Part shown: piece by piece, positions 1-10,800 of the stretch
How positions within the stretch are numbered: the first letter of the stretch is position 1
Layout: every line of letters starts with the position of its first letter
From: Trissonchulus latispiculum
Lineage: Eukaryota; Nematoda; Enoplea; Enoplida; Ironidae
DNA length: 64,000 bases
Reading direction: 5' to 3'
Assembly (NCBI GenBank): GCA_030248195.1
Contig: JASAND010030881.1
Span: forward strand, 1-64,000
The notes under the pieces: generated by a model
The model's input: only the letters and a program-made list of their open reading frames with translations
Database searches by the model: none
Told to the model about the DNA's origin: nothing
Translations under genes and position numbers: made by a program

Positions 1-1221
1 TATATATACACAGTTTACGGTTGGCATGTAAGCATCAGTGTTTATAAACGATATGATTGGCTTGGGAATATTGAATTGAATATTGAATTAATTAATTGAA
101 TATTGAATTAATGTGATGATTGCGATGATAACTTCAAATGTGATTTCTCAAGATTTCACAACATGTGTAAGTTCCACATTTTCGTTTCTTCATTAGTTTG
201 AACTTCGGTTTCGTTTTGTTGACTTATATGGTGGCCTTAAATGTGTACTTGGATGTAGCGGTGGAGAAGAAAACATTTACATACAGCTTTGCAAAATTAA
301 TGTTTATGCGTCGTTATTCATGCAAGCCATTTCAGGGTTGGATTAAAAGTAAGCAAAAGCTAAATGAGCGTCAATATGAGCCCAAGAGAAACGTAGCGGC
401 TCATATTAGCCGTTTACATCTTGTCCTCTACTTATTTAGATGTTGGCTCATATTAAACATTTTAAATCTTGTCCTTGACACATTTAAATGTTGACCATCA
501 TAGCTCATATTAACTTTTTCATGCGACTGCAAGGAGCATTTTTCATACTTGTGTATGTATCGTCCTCTTATTTAAAGTTGCAGTAATAATCTTCCTTATA
601 CGCCTGTATTCATACCTTTCGAATTATAGTTTCATTCAAACTGGTTCTAATTATTTTCCTCACGAAATAAGATTCCTTCATTATTTTGACAATGTATTTA
701 TTTTACCCGTCTATTATTGCTTCTCGTGCCGATAATGACTGTAATGTGTTATGGCAGTTTACAAGTGTATATCACTTAAGATGCAAATTTGGTTTTTAAA
801 TTTTTCATCCAAGTTTAAACTGTTTTGTAATAGGGTGATGGATTACTCTAAAACTTTTGACTGACTGTTCTTGTTTGATAAAGACGCCACTTGAAATTTT
901 TTGCTGTGCGGATATTGAAACTTTAACTATTCTGATAACAAGTGAATGCGGTCGCCCTAAACAAAAAGGTTGTACATGTGCACAATAATATGATGAGAAT
1001 AATAATTTTGAATTTTGCAAACCAGCACAGAGACTGAAATAAGACAAAAGGATTTGTATATGTGGGGGAGGTCCTTCAATTGTAAAACTGTATGATCAGA
1101 GCAAGACTAAAACAGTTTCAGAAATGTTTCAGAAATCCACAAACGTTCGTGGCTTTGAAATTTAACCTAAGCGTTCGCACTTCTAATCTTTTTAAAGTCT
1201 GATGAATGAGTGAGTGGGGTA
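1..1221. other. AT-rich stretch without a supported gene
   Basis: No open frame here looks like a conserved protein. GCTCATATTA recurs three times between about 402 and 513, next to ATTTAAATGTTG-like words, as a degenerate short repeat. If the otopetrin exon at 2018-2925 is spliced, this stretch is probably intron or intergenic. Confidence 0.5.
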
Positions 1222-1229
1222 TACTGCGC

Positions 1230-1784
1230 GGACCAATTTAACTTTATCCCCCCCAGAACCCCAATTAAACTTTATCAACCCCAGAATTAAAACCTGCCTA
1301 AATAGGACAAATTGAGTGACGCATTGTGTTTTATTACAGTATTTATTGTATGGGTTCATATTGGAGGCTGATGAATTCAAAAATTTTACAATTTTAAAAA
1401 TTTTTTAAAAATTTTAAATTTTAGTTTGGTATGGGGGGACCAAAGGGAACCGAATAATTTTTTGAAAAAATTTTGCTGAAAACTTGCATACAGGGGTTTT
1501 CGGGGGCGCTGAGCACGAATCTGAAATCCGTTTTTCAATTCAGCTTTTCGTTAGCTCAATATAGGCTAAACTTGTAAGCTTAACATGTAAGCTTATACTG
1601 AGCTAACGAAACGAAATAACTTTATTCAAATTGTATTCATCTTCGTATGGAACAACTTCTAGTGACTACTAAAAGGACGCCAAGTTCACCTTGTTTCCGT
1701 TTTACACAAATTTTGATTACTGACCCCAATTAAACTTTATCCCCTCAAACTATTATAGTTGGGGGGGGGGGGATAAATTGGTCC
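1230..1784. mobile_element. Foldback MITE with 8-bp target duplication TACTGCGC
   Basis: The ends are inverted (GGACCAATTTA on the left, TAAATTGGTCC on the right) and are flanked by a perfect 8-bp direct repeat TACTGCGC at 1222-1229 and 1785-1792. The interior carries C- and G-tracts, AAATTTTTAAA-type runs, and a palindromic centre (GTTAGCTCA / TGAGCTAAC). The interior is related to the element at 32885-33524. The 8-bp duplication fits hAT-like elements. There is no transposase, so it is non-autonomous. Confidence 0.8.
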
Positions 1785-2017
1785 TACTGCGCAGAAGTGG
1801 GAGAATGGTGAATGTGTATAGATCTATAAAGCACAGTAGAACGAATGCTTTTAATGCATAATGAAGAAACGGACGAAACTAAGATGGATGACTACAGATA
1901 CAGAACCTCCGAACCGAAAATTTTGGCTTGAGGTGAGGATCAAACCCAGAACCTTTGGCGATCTGTGCCAATTTACTGTTCTTAATTATGCCATTTTTGC
2001 TTTGCTATTTGTTTCAG

Positions 2018-2925
2018 CTGTGAGTCTTCATCTGACAAAATGCGGCATGCTGACCCATTCTACCATGGAATCGTTCATGGCGGAATTTATGCCGTTCATG
2101 ACGACCTGTCTGATCGAGTATTCGCTGATCTGTGCGGCGACCCTGCTCATTCTGTGGATGAATGTGGGAGATCGCCGGATTGAGGGTCGATCCAGAAAAC
2201 GGAAGTACAACCTTCGTGTAGACTGCAGCTCGGCCAATCGTGGCTTTTTCGTCGGCGTCTTTTTCCTCATCTTTACCTTTGTCTCCCTGGTCATATTCTT
2301 TGTTCAGATGGATCGTCATAAGGAAAGTGATGCTCTGTGGGTCTTTTATATGACGGATATGATCCTGTATACTGTAACCATATTTGCCTGTTTGGGCGCG
2401 CTGTATCGTATGCGTTTGCTCAGCTATCTGCGTACAAAGGGTCGCAGCTTTTCTGCCTACCGGCGGACTCATTTACTGGACGCCATACTGTTGATCGTGG
2501 CTCTGATAGGACAGTTGAATTATTGTATTTTTAATATTATTGCTCTGATCAATATCGGTGTGGCTGGAACTATTGGTGTGGTTGTATCGGTGCTACGGTT
2601 GGTACAGGTTCTGATGCAGACCGTGCTAATTCTGGCCGGCCAACGCATGGCTGCTCTAACGCCCTGGGCTCAGGAACACAAACCGGCCCGGGAATTTCTG
2701 ACGTTCCTTCTGATGGTAAATGTGGCTATGTGGCTCATCAATACTTTTGAGGCGCAGAAAGCTCTAACCAATCCGATTTTGGTGGAGCAATACGGCGATG
2801 GTGGAGTCTGGCACATGTTTGTACAGAGTTCGGTCCCGCTGACAATTTTCTTTCGATTTCATTCCTCTGTTTGTTTGAGTGAAATTTGGAAAAATGCTTA
2901 TAAGGTTAAAACTGACAGTGTTTAG
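2018..2925 (+). CDS. Otopetrin-family proton channel, terminal exon (paralogue 1)
   Basis: The encoded C-terminal half matches the otopetrin family (multi-pass proton channels). Recognisable pieces are CLIEYSLICAATLLILWMN, the block KPAREFLTFLLMVNVAMWL, and the signature FFRFHSSVCLSEIWKNAYK just before the stop, with at least six hydrophobic segments. The frame is open from an ATG at 1861 (354 residues), but the first 50 residues do not look like otopetrin. A polypyrimidine tract and CAG end at 2017, and a second possible AG ends at 2024. The latter gives the same splice phase and almost the same length before the CLIEYSL block as the last exon of the paralogue at 23609-24536. I therefore read this as a terminal exon whose upstream exons lie outside the window. 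An intronless or truncated copy starting at 1861 is the alternative. Confidence 0.75.
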
Positions 2926-5296
2926 AAATGTGACCAGTGTTGCTATATAGTATTGTTTTTGTTGACTTTAGTAAAGAGAATCAAGACATTTATAGTGAGT
3001 TGTGATCAGACTTGTACAGGAGACAACAAATTTGGGACTTCGCTCCGCAGCTGCACCGAACCCGAACGCCGAACCAAAAACCACCGGAGTCTGAGGTGAG
3101 CTATCCTCTGAGGTGAGCTCTATGTCTGGAGCGGGATGACTGAAGCCCCCAGGTTAGGCACCTATATATATGGTTGTGATTACTGATTTGGCATTATTCT
3201 CGTCCTGCGGTTTACTTTAGGAAATTTACTCTGGGATGTTGAATCTTTACAGTGTTTCCCATTACCGATCAGCCAGCTTGAGGAAGGAAATCCTTGACTA
3301 AGAGTTTTCAGTCTGTAGGTACTTTGAGTTCTGCTTTGTGTTTTAAGGAGAATGCTGTAGTGTAGGGGCAAACTGAATATCAGTGCACAGACATCCCAAA
3401 ACGATAACCGTGCATGTAGTCCATGTTTCACGGAATCTGCTTATATTTGATAGCAGCATTCACAATTCAAAAGCAGAATATAATTATTAAATAGGACGCT
3501 TTAGAATTACTGAACAGGAATCAGATCAGAAAGCTGATTTGTCTGTTACTTGGCCCCCAAATGTTCCATTTTTGGTATGCTATTTGGAAAGCTCATCTTA
3601 TGTAACAAACTACATTTAGAAAAAGTTTTTCTAAAAGGGAGTAGCACCGAACTATGAATGATCATGATAGTGGCCGACGAAGATCTCTCTCCTGGTTGAC
3701 TGTGGCCCAAAATAAGTCCTATATTTATATTTGGAAATTTAGAAAAACGCCAAGTTGCAAGTAGCCAAGTGAACTTTTAAGCATCCTTCTCCTACATACC
3801 AAGAGTCTATACTAGGAAGAGTGGAAATCTCAGCCCTTCCTAATAGATTAAGCATGCGAGATGCTCGACACTTTAAGGTAATACCTCCTATTATATGTAG
3901 ACTCTTGTACATATACAAATGAAAGTTTATTCGAAGGAACTCGGACTTGCACCCAGTTGAAAGCGAGTCTACAGTCAGACTGCAGTTTAGTTTACTCTGA
4001 GTGAACTGCACAGTTAGGGTGAAAGGGCGTCTTATTTCTTTATAAGCCTAGCTTGTTGGAGTATTTTATAGTGTTGTATCTATAATTGAATTTCTCTGTT
4101 ACGCGATCACCGAATCCAGTTTCATTTAAGCTAATTTAATTCAAATTGTCATGAGAAATTTGTAAAAGTTTGAAACCCCAAGTGAATTTTCAGGACAGGG
4201 AATTATCAGCCTTGAATGACTGAAAGAAATGACATAGTTTTTTGTAGAATTATTTGTTGTCCGCCTCTTTCTGTTTACGAAATCACCCATTATAAGGGTC
4301 ATTATTCTTAGTTTTTCTAAAGCTCCGCGCCTTTAGTCACACATTTAGCAAAAAGCCAGCAGTTTTAGCTTTGTGAAAACATAACCGTCAATTGTAAGGG
4401 CAGCCACACTGAAATGTTACGGAATAAGTTTGTATAGACAGACATCGTCTACTTACTTAGCACATGGAACTTTCAGCATTTACTTTGAATTTGGTTACGC
4501 TAGCTGATTTATGCTTTTTTTGCTTTGCCTGTTAATCCATTGTTAATTCTGCAGATGCAGTGGCACACACTTTGGGTTTGGGCGTTGTAGCTTAAAGGGT
4601 TTCTGTAGCTGATACATTTCTTCCATTAAAAAATTGTACTATATATTCAGAAAATCAAACTCAGAACCACACGCTATATTTTAGTAGTTTTTTTGCCTCG
4701 CCAAATATGTACTGGGACCAGGACGGAACGTTTGGTTTTTAATACACAGCTTGAACAACGAAGAAAACTGTTGACTACATTCGAGTTTTTTCAAGTTATC
4801 AATGTTTTCAAGGTTTTCAATGTGATATAATAATTCCGTTCACTCATATGCCAACTTCATACAGGTTGTGTTCCGTCAAGATCTGATATGTTGTGTAAAC
4901 AATGGCGATTTTAAATTTAAGTCCACGCAGTAATCACCATTTGTTTTCTAACCGATCAAGTTAGATCCGCTGTCGCAGCCGGTTCTTTGACGAAAACTGA
5001 CTTTCCTTTGCAATCTCACTGGAAATTCAAGGTTTCTACGTATCAGATTCTATTTACACTACTACTTTGGAGACAAAATGTTGAGTGTGTTGAACGTGCT
5101 AAGCCATGAATAGCCTTTATGTTTCTCACCATTTTTGTAAAAAACGCTGTAATATATTGCAATGTATAATTCGAACAATCATAAAATTAGTTTTAGCTTT
5201 TTGGGTCCACTGGTGAAAATTTGGTGATATCACTTCACACCATGAGCACAATTTTATCCTAATGGTAATGTTGTAATTTACAATTCATATGTTGTG
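2926..5296. other. Gene-free stretch between otopetrin exon and hAT element
   Basis: I find no conserved open frame, RNA gene or delimited repeat here. It is ordinary AT-rich intergenic sequence with short ORFs of random composition. Confidence 0.4.
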
Positions 5297-5304
5297 CTAT
5301 GTAC

Positions 5305-6467
5305 TAGTGATGTGGATCGGATCGGCAAAATCGATCCGATCCGCGATCCGGAGGCTGGATCGGATCGGATCGGATCGGATCGGTAGACCTGCTGGATCGG
5401 TCTGGATCGGATCGCTTGAGTCAGCCGGATCGGCGATCCGACTTGATACCCAACATCACATAAAATTAAACCGTACCAGAGTCATATTTGTGACTGAACT
5501 TGACTTCTATCACTGCACCGCTTGGTTCGTACGTTGCTAGTACAATATTTTCCTTCTATAAACCAAACTTGATTTTGGTTTTGGGTCTCTCAAACTTAGC
5601 ATTCAGTATGTAACAATTTATTACAGCAACTTAGCACTTTTACATATATACTATGTAATTTTATGCAATGCATCTGGCATCAAAGTGCAGAATAAAGACC
5701 CGCTGTTACTATGCTGCTAAGTAGTAATAAAAACTAATTAATAAATGAATTAATGCATAACTCTCTATGATTAATGTTGCTTACTGTTGTCAGAATTTTG
5801 GAGTGAAGTTTTATGGTTGATCTCTTTGTGGCTTTATTCCAAAACCCGAAGTCAAACTCTGTGATCATTCAAAATTTACTTTCCGCATCCGCAATGTTTT
5901 TAAAGTTTTTGGTCCGTTTTCCGGTACAGTCCAAGCTTCAGATTCAGTTTCCGAGAAAAAATGTCAGTTTGATCGACGATCCAAAAAATTACAACTTCAA
6001 TTTCGGTGTCTGGTAAATCAAGTTAATAATTTTTTAATCCAAACTGAAATTAATTCTCAAAATTGTAGTTTTAACTGAGATGTTTAATTTGTATTATCTT
6101 AAATTGGTAATGATAAATTTGTATTTTGGTAGGCAGGCCGCGATCATCATCTGGCGCACTATTTTGAGTAATTTTACTTCATTTGCTTAATCTATATAAT
6201 TTTGTAGAATTACGCTTTCGAATTGCGAATTTCGGAATGATAAAGAAATTTTAATGAAACTATAGTGTGTAAGGTGCGTTTTACACGGCAAAACCTACTT
6301 TAAATCTGGTTCCACTTAGCTTTTTGAAGAAATCATTTCGGATCGCCGGATCCGATCGGATCGACCGATCCAGGACCCGGATCGGATCGGATCGGATCGA
6401 CAAATAATTTTGCTGGATCGGATCGGTTGAAATTTTAGCTGCCGATCCGATCCGATCCACATCACTA
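5305..6467. mobile_element. hAT-type non-autonomous element with GATCGG subterminal arrays
   Basis: The ends are TAGTGATGTGGATCGG and its inverse (CCGATCCACATCACTA), flanked by a perfect 8-bp duplication CTATGTAC (5297-5304, 6468-6475). Terminal TAG(T/G)GATG-type ends and 8-bp duplications are typical of the hAT superfamily. Both ends carry about 130 bp of near-tandem GATCGG words in both orientations. The 850-bp interior has no transposase. A related right end lies at 46716-46850. Confidence 0.88.
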
Positions 6468-6555
6468 CTATGTACGTACCTGTACACGTTTACTAAGTTA
6501 CTATTACTCTTATGCTATCAATCAGTCTCTATTACAAGCAAACATTTAGTTATAC

Positions 6556-6941
6556 CAAGAGTACATAATAATAAGAGTATGCCACTAGGCAAGCTCTATG
6601 CTATCAGAGCAAAAACTATGCTCTGCTCGCTAACGGCCCACCCCCCCCCCCCGCAAATTAGACCCTTCACTTCAAAGAATTTTGTGCGCTATGTTTGTAT
6701 TCTAAAGTTCAAAGCAGGCACAAAATTCGCGCACGCACTGCTTGTGTTTTTGAGCTTAAGCACATAAACATAGAGCGAGTGAGCGTACCCCCGTTTCGAC
6801 TAGGTCCTACTGATTTGCGGGGGGATCACTAGGGTCTGATTTGCGGGGGGGGGGGGTGGGCCGTTAGCGTGCAGAGCATAGTTTTTGCTCTGATAACATA
6901 GAGCTTGCCTAGTGGCATACTCTTATTATTATGTACTCTTG
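6556..6941. mobile_element. CAAGAGTACATAATAA foldback MITE
   Basis: There are inverted arms of about 110 bp starting CAAGAGTACATAATAA. They are followed by C10 on the left and G13 on the right, around a short loop. Terminal sequence is shared with the elements at 28533-28929 and 46871-48088, which have 7-bp target duplications. Here the flanks (GTTATAC, ATTGTAG) do not match, so this copy is old or its flank has been rearranged. Confidence 0.75.
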
Positions 6942-7011
6942 ATTGTAGTAATGGAAAAGTCAGCTTTCACGTTTCCCCAGCCTTGTTTTAGACAGACTGC
7001 ATACTAACGCA

Positions 7012-7088
7012 AGTAGTATAAAAATGACAGTTCTGGAACAGAGGCGCAGGAGGCGCTTGAGGTAGATCCTACGCTACTAGTTTGTGGC
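7012..7088 (+). repeat. Polinton left terminal inverted repeat
   Basis: It begins AGTAGTATAAAAATGAC and is inverted, with few mismatches, at 20051-20127. It includes the palindrome-like stretch GGCGCAGGAGGCGCTTGAGG. Polinton TIRs are usually longer (100-1000 bp), so 77 bp is short. Confidence 0.9.
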
Positions 7089-7174
7089 GCTTGCGTTACA
7101 TATCGTTAACTTGTATTTATAAAATAACTGGTTATAACCGGTTTCTATGACTCATCTTAACCTACTTTCCTAAC

Positions 7175-7182
7175 TATAAATA
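7175..7182 (+). promoter_or_regulatory. TATA box of the first Polinton gene
   Basis: TATAAATA lies 30 bp upstream of the ATG at 7212, the spacing expected between a TATA box and a transcription start just before the start codon. Confidence 0.5.
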
Positions 7183-7211
7183 CAACACTCAACATAGGTA
7201 AGTTTTCAGTC

Positions 7212-7745
7212 ATGACTACTGCATTCATTGCTGTTGCTTGCATTGGTGTTCCGAAACTTGGAGATATTCCCTTGGAGGTTACTGTTTTGATTAAACAATA
7301 CAAATCCCATCTGCCGGATATACATCATTTGTTTATCCGAGCTCCCTACGATCTGAAGAAACTAACATCAAATCAACAGGAGTCAATCCACTATGTCACC
7401 AGGCGATCATGTTTCGACTGGGATTGCAGTCCTCATCTACGAACCTGGGATCAAGCAATGGACCTCATCTCCAATATCTTGAAGGAAACTAATGTTGACA
7501 AGGTTATAACCAAGGGTATTTCCCAGTGGAACCTAATTCGATCTGGGTTGATGGAAAGGGGAAACTTTGTCAGGGTAATTGAGGCTGCTACCTTGGGGGT
7601 TCCCAGCTACATGCTATTGAGTGATGACGAAGGCAATGGTTGCTGTCCGGACCACATGCTAAGAGATGGAGCCAAATACTGCTCAGCTCACCGAGCTCAT
7701 CAACTGCTACACTCAATCCTGAATGAAGAACAAGACTGTGAATAA
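7212..7745 (+). CDS. Polinton protein of unknown function, exonuclease-like family
   Basis: This is a 177-residue protein. I do not know a named function. Its layout (hydrophobic strand at the N terminus, then RAPYDLKKLT, then CFDWDC, then VITKGIS, then a block ending GVPSYML, then CCPDH and CSAHRAHQLL) resembles an uncharacterised animal and Polinton-associated family that looks like a degenerate DEDDh-type exonuclease fold with a C-terminal Cys/His cluster. The usual acidic first motif is not obvious here (FIAVACIG), so nuclease activity is doubtful. The gene is transcribed towards the polymerase gene. AATAAA at 7800 follows. The family link is from memory of sequence style, not a search. 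Confidence 0.7.
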   Translation: MTTAFIAVACIGVPKLGDIPLEVTVLIKQYKSHLPDIHHLFIRAPYDLKKLTSNQQESIHYVTRRSCFDWDCSPHLRTWDQAMDLISNILKETNVDKVITKGISQWNLIRSGLMERGNFVRVIEAATLGVPSYMLLSDDEGNGCCPDHMLRDGAKYCSAHRAHQLLHSILNEEQDCE

Positions 7746-7799
7746 CACTTACTGATGCTTGCTATTGTATATACTATGCTTAGTATTCTTATCTTATTC

Positions 7800-7834
7800 A
7801 ATAAATAAGGCAAAGTCTTTGGTGTTACTTTATT
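7800..7834. terminator. Convergent polyadenylation signals
   Basis: AATAAA at 7800-7805 (+) serves the gene ending at 7745. The inverse, TTTATT at 7829-7834, serves the polymerase gene ending at 7847 on the other strand. The two transcription units thus end tail to tail within about 100 bp. Confidence 0.6.
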
Positions 7835-7846
7835 GACAATAACAAA

Positions 7847-10800
7847 CTAAACAACATCACAATGACCATAAGATAAACTGGTAATCCCATCATCTAAAAT
7901 GTAACGCTTATCATCAAAAGCTGACAAGCTAATTTTGTTTGAAGTTAAAGTGAATAGTTGATGCTTATCGCTTCTGATCATATTCATTACATTTCGACGA
8001 AGAGATTTGTCAAACAAAGTTTCTACATAATCAGTATGACTAAGATAACGTTTAACAACATACTTTTTAACACCCTTTGCCCTCTTTTTAGCCTCCCCAC
8101 CACACAAAATACTGTACATTTTAGCCCGCAAACCACAAAACTCAGAAATAGGACTGCCATTCGTCTCATCTTTCATTTTCCCCATTACCTTTTTGTTGGT
8201 TGAGGAAAACAAAAAATGATCGGAAGGGTAGTCACTAAAGTCAAACAAATTACAATCAACAGACATATCTTTATATACATCATTACATTCAATGAAATAA
8301 CATAGACTATCAGTATCAGTAAATAATAATTTACAATTATCCTTATATTTACGTACAATATAATTATAGTGAAAATCATACATGAGCAGCTTTGACAAGT
8401 CAAGCACACTAAACCCAACATAGATGGGCTTATTGAGCTCGACCGTCGCTCGACTCATACAGACTGCTACCAAATCCTCATTAAAAGCAGTTGCCCGCTC
8501 AAAACGGGGATTTGATACCAATTTGCTGAACCGAGCCTGATCACATACAAGCTCCACATTTATATATTTACGCACATTTTCCATAGTCTTGCCAAAAACA
8601 GAATTATTCAACAATTTAAACAAATTCTTTTCAAAGTCATTCTTAGCAGCCTTGCGCATCTCAGTGTTAAAGCTGATATATTTATGCATCCATGCAGATT
8701 GTCGAAAAGCAAGGACACGATGCACTCGCTCTAATTTTAGGCCCAACGATAAATAAAGTTTTAGGTTACGAAAATGAATAATATATTTTTGTTTATTGTA
8801 AAGGTTGGGCACGAGCTTGTGCACCTTTGAATCAGCAACATTGAGATCCGCTTTTAGTTGCTTACAATATGGTGATAACATATCATCAGAAATTACCAAT
8901 TTCTCAGGAGCAATCGGGTAACCATTGTGCAATGTATGAAGTTCTTTAGGATACCCCAAATCAACTTCCAAAACGTAGCCCTCCTCCCCGTCCACATCTA
9001 TTGTGGACCAATCAATTTTATCAATTTCCGATTGTGAAAGCCAATGAAAGTTTGCACAAGGCTGTTTTTGACTCATAGCCCACCCATATAAATTGTTAGC
9101 ATCAAGATATAAGATATAAGTTGTTGGTAGTGAACTATCATATACATCCAGATAGGGGTTATTCGCTTTGGCATAACGATGAGAAATCATCGCTACACCT
9201 CCACGAATACCCTGTTCAAAAAACATGTACTGATCGTTGTCTTTGAGAAGCTCCAGCTTCATGTCAGTCAGTTTCAGACAAGCATCCCATCCAAAACTAG
9301 GTAATGTAATGTAATGGATCGGATCCAAGTCATAATGCTGAAGACAAAAAGCTCTAAAGTTCTCAAACACATCAGCCAGCAACAATACATCACTTAATAA
9401 ATATAAATCATGATATCCACCAAGTGTCTGTACATTAAAGCTTTGCCATACCTTAACGGCATGGTCATAGTCAGAGTCAGAAATGTCTTGTTCTGTTAGA
9501 CGACTGTAGAATGCATCTTTTGACGGGAGTCCAATTTCATCAAATCGCTGCCAACAGTCCATGTAGTCATATGGATAGACACCTTTTCGAGTCAGCAGGG
9601 ACATTTTGGTAGGATCAGGGAAGCTTGCAGAAAGTATCTGCAACTGACTTGTCTGGAGATTGGCAACCAGAGTATCCAAGGAGGCCATAAGGAACTGACA
9701 ACTGTCTATGAACCGAATCCTCCAAGAAACAGACTCCCGACCATATCCACCAATCAGTTTTTCTTCTTCTGACTCATCGTCGCTATCGCCTCCTTCTTTC
9801 GAGGGCGTCTTCTTCAAGGAAAAGCTGAGATAGTCTTCCATTCCTTTGGCTACAGCGTTCATTTTCAGTTTTCTGTCTTTTGAGACCTTGCCGATTTCCT
9901 GCATGATAAGATGGGCATCATATCGTCGGAGGTTATGGAAAACAACAGTGATATCTCTGTTTAGACGATGTTGTTGGTTACACCTGTTATGAGCTGGTCC
10001 TCTGTAGGAACCACACAAATGGCAATGATCTCGTACTCTGTCAACAAGAAGCTGTTTTCCACAAAGATGACAGCAGAGGGCTTGTTGAAAGCCAGATTCT
10101 TCAGTATCAGTCAGATAAAGAGGTGCACAGTTGTTGAGGTTTCCATTATGCTCTTCTGCAATATCAATAATTTCGTCAAGAAATCTGGACACACAATCCT
10201 TTCCTCGATAGACAGAGGATTCACCAATGCTCCTAGTTCCTTCGTCACAACACTGTTTAATAGAAACCAGGCCATAACCACAAGGCCTGTGTCGCTGATA
10301 AGCTGTTGAGGATGACTTAGACGGAGTCGGTTGACATGTATCTAATTTCTCAGTTAGACACTCGAAATCAGCATATACCACAATCGGACTTCGAAGACGT
10401 CGATGAAAATTTTTGAACTGTAAAGTGTCATCAGTTGGCATTGTCACCTTGCTCGGTTTATTGACGAGGCACCGTTCCACGTGATCCTTCAACTTCTGTG
10501 AACTGTACTGAGGTAGAAGACACCGACGACAGAAATATTTTTTGCCATCATGATTTCTTTGATCACTCAGTAGGCGATCAAGATCCTTGATCCATGAGTA
10601 ATGGCCATCATGCAGCATCAAATCTATGTGCTTATCATATGTATTCTTAGAAAGATACAGAGGAAGAAAAGATTTGTCTTCCACTCCAAATACATTGATA
10701 GAAATAGAGTTGAGACGTTCAAACTTGTGCACATCCTTCAGCTTCATAGGCATTTCCAGTCCTTCGGCTTTGAGCTCATTTGTGAAGGCAATGTACTTAG

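Noticed and set aside
198..494. Open frame with TYMVALNVYLDVAVEKK, faintly like an otopetrin helix
   Set aside because: The similarity to the MHxIxxNLC helix needs a gap and lacks the key residues, and there is no donor at the expected place.
5289..6487. Frames with SDRIGSDRIG-type repeats on both strands
   Set aside because: Translations of GATCGG arrays at the hAT ends.
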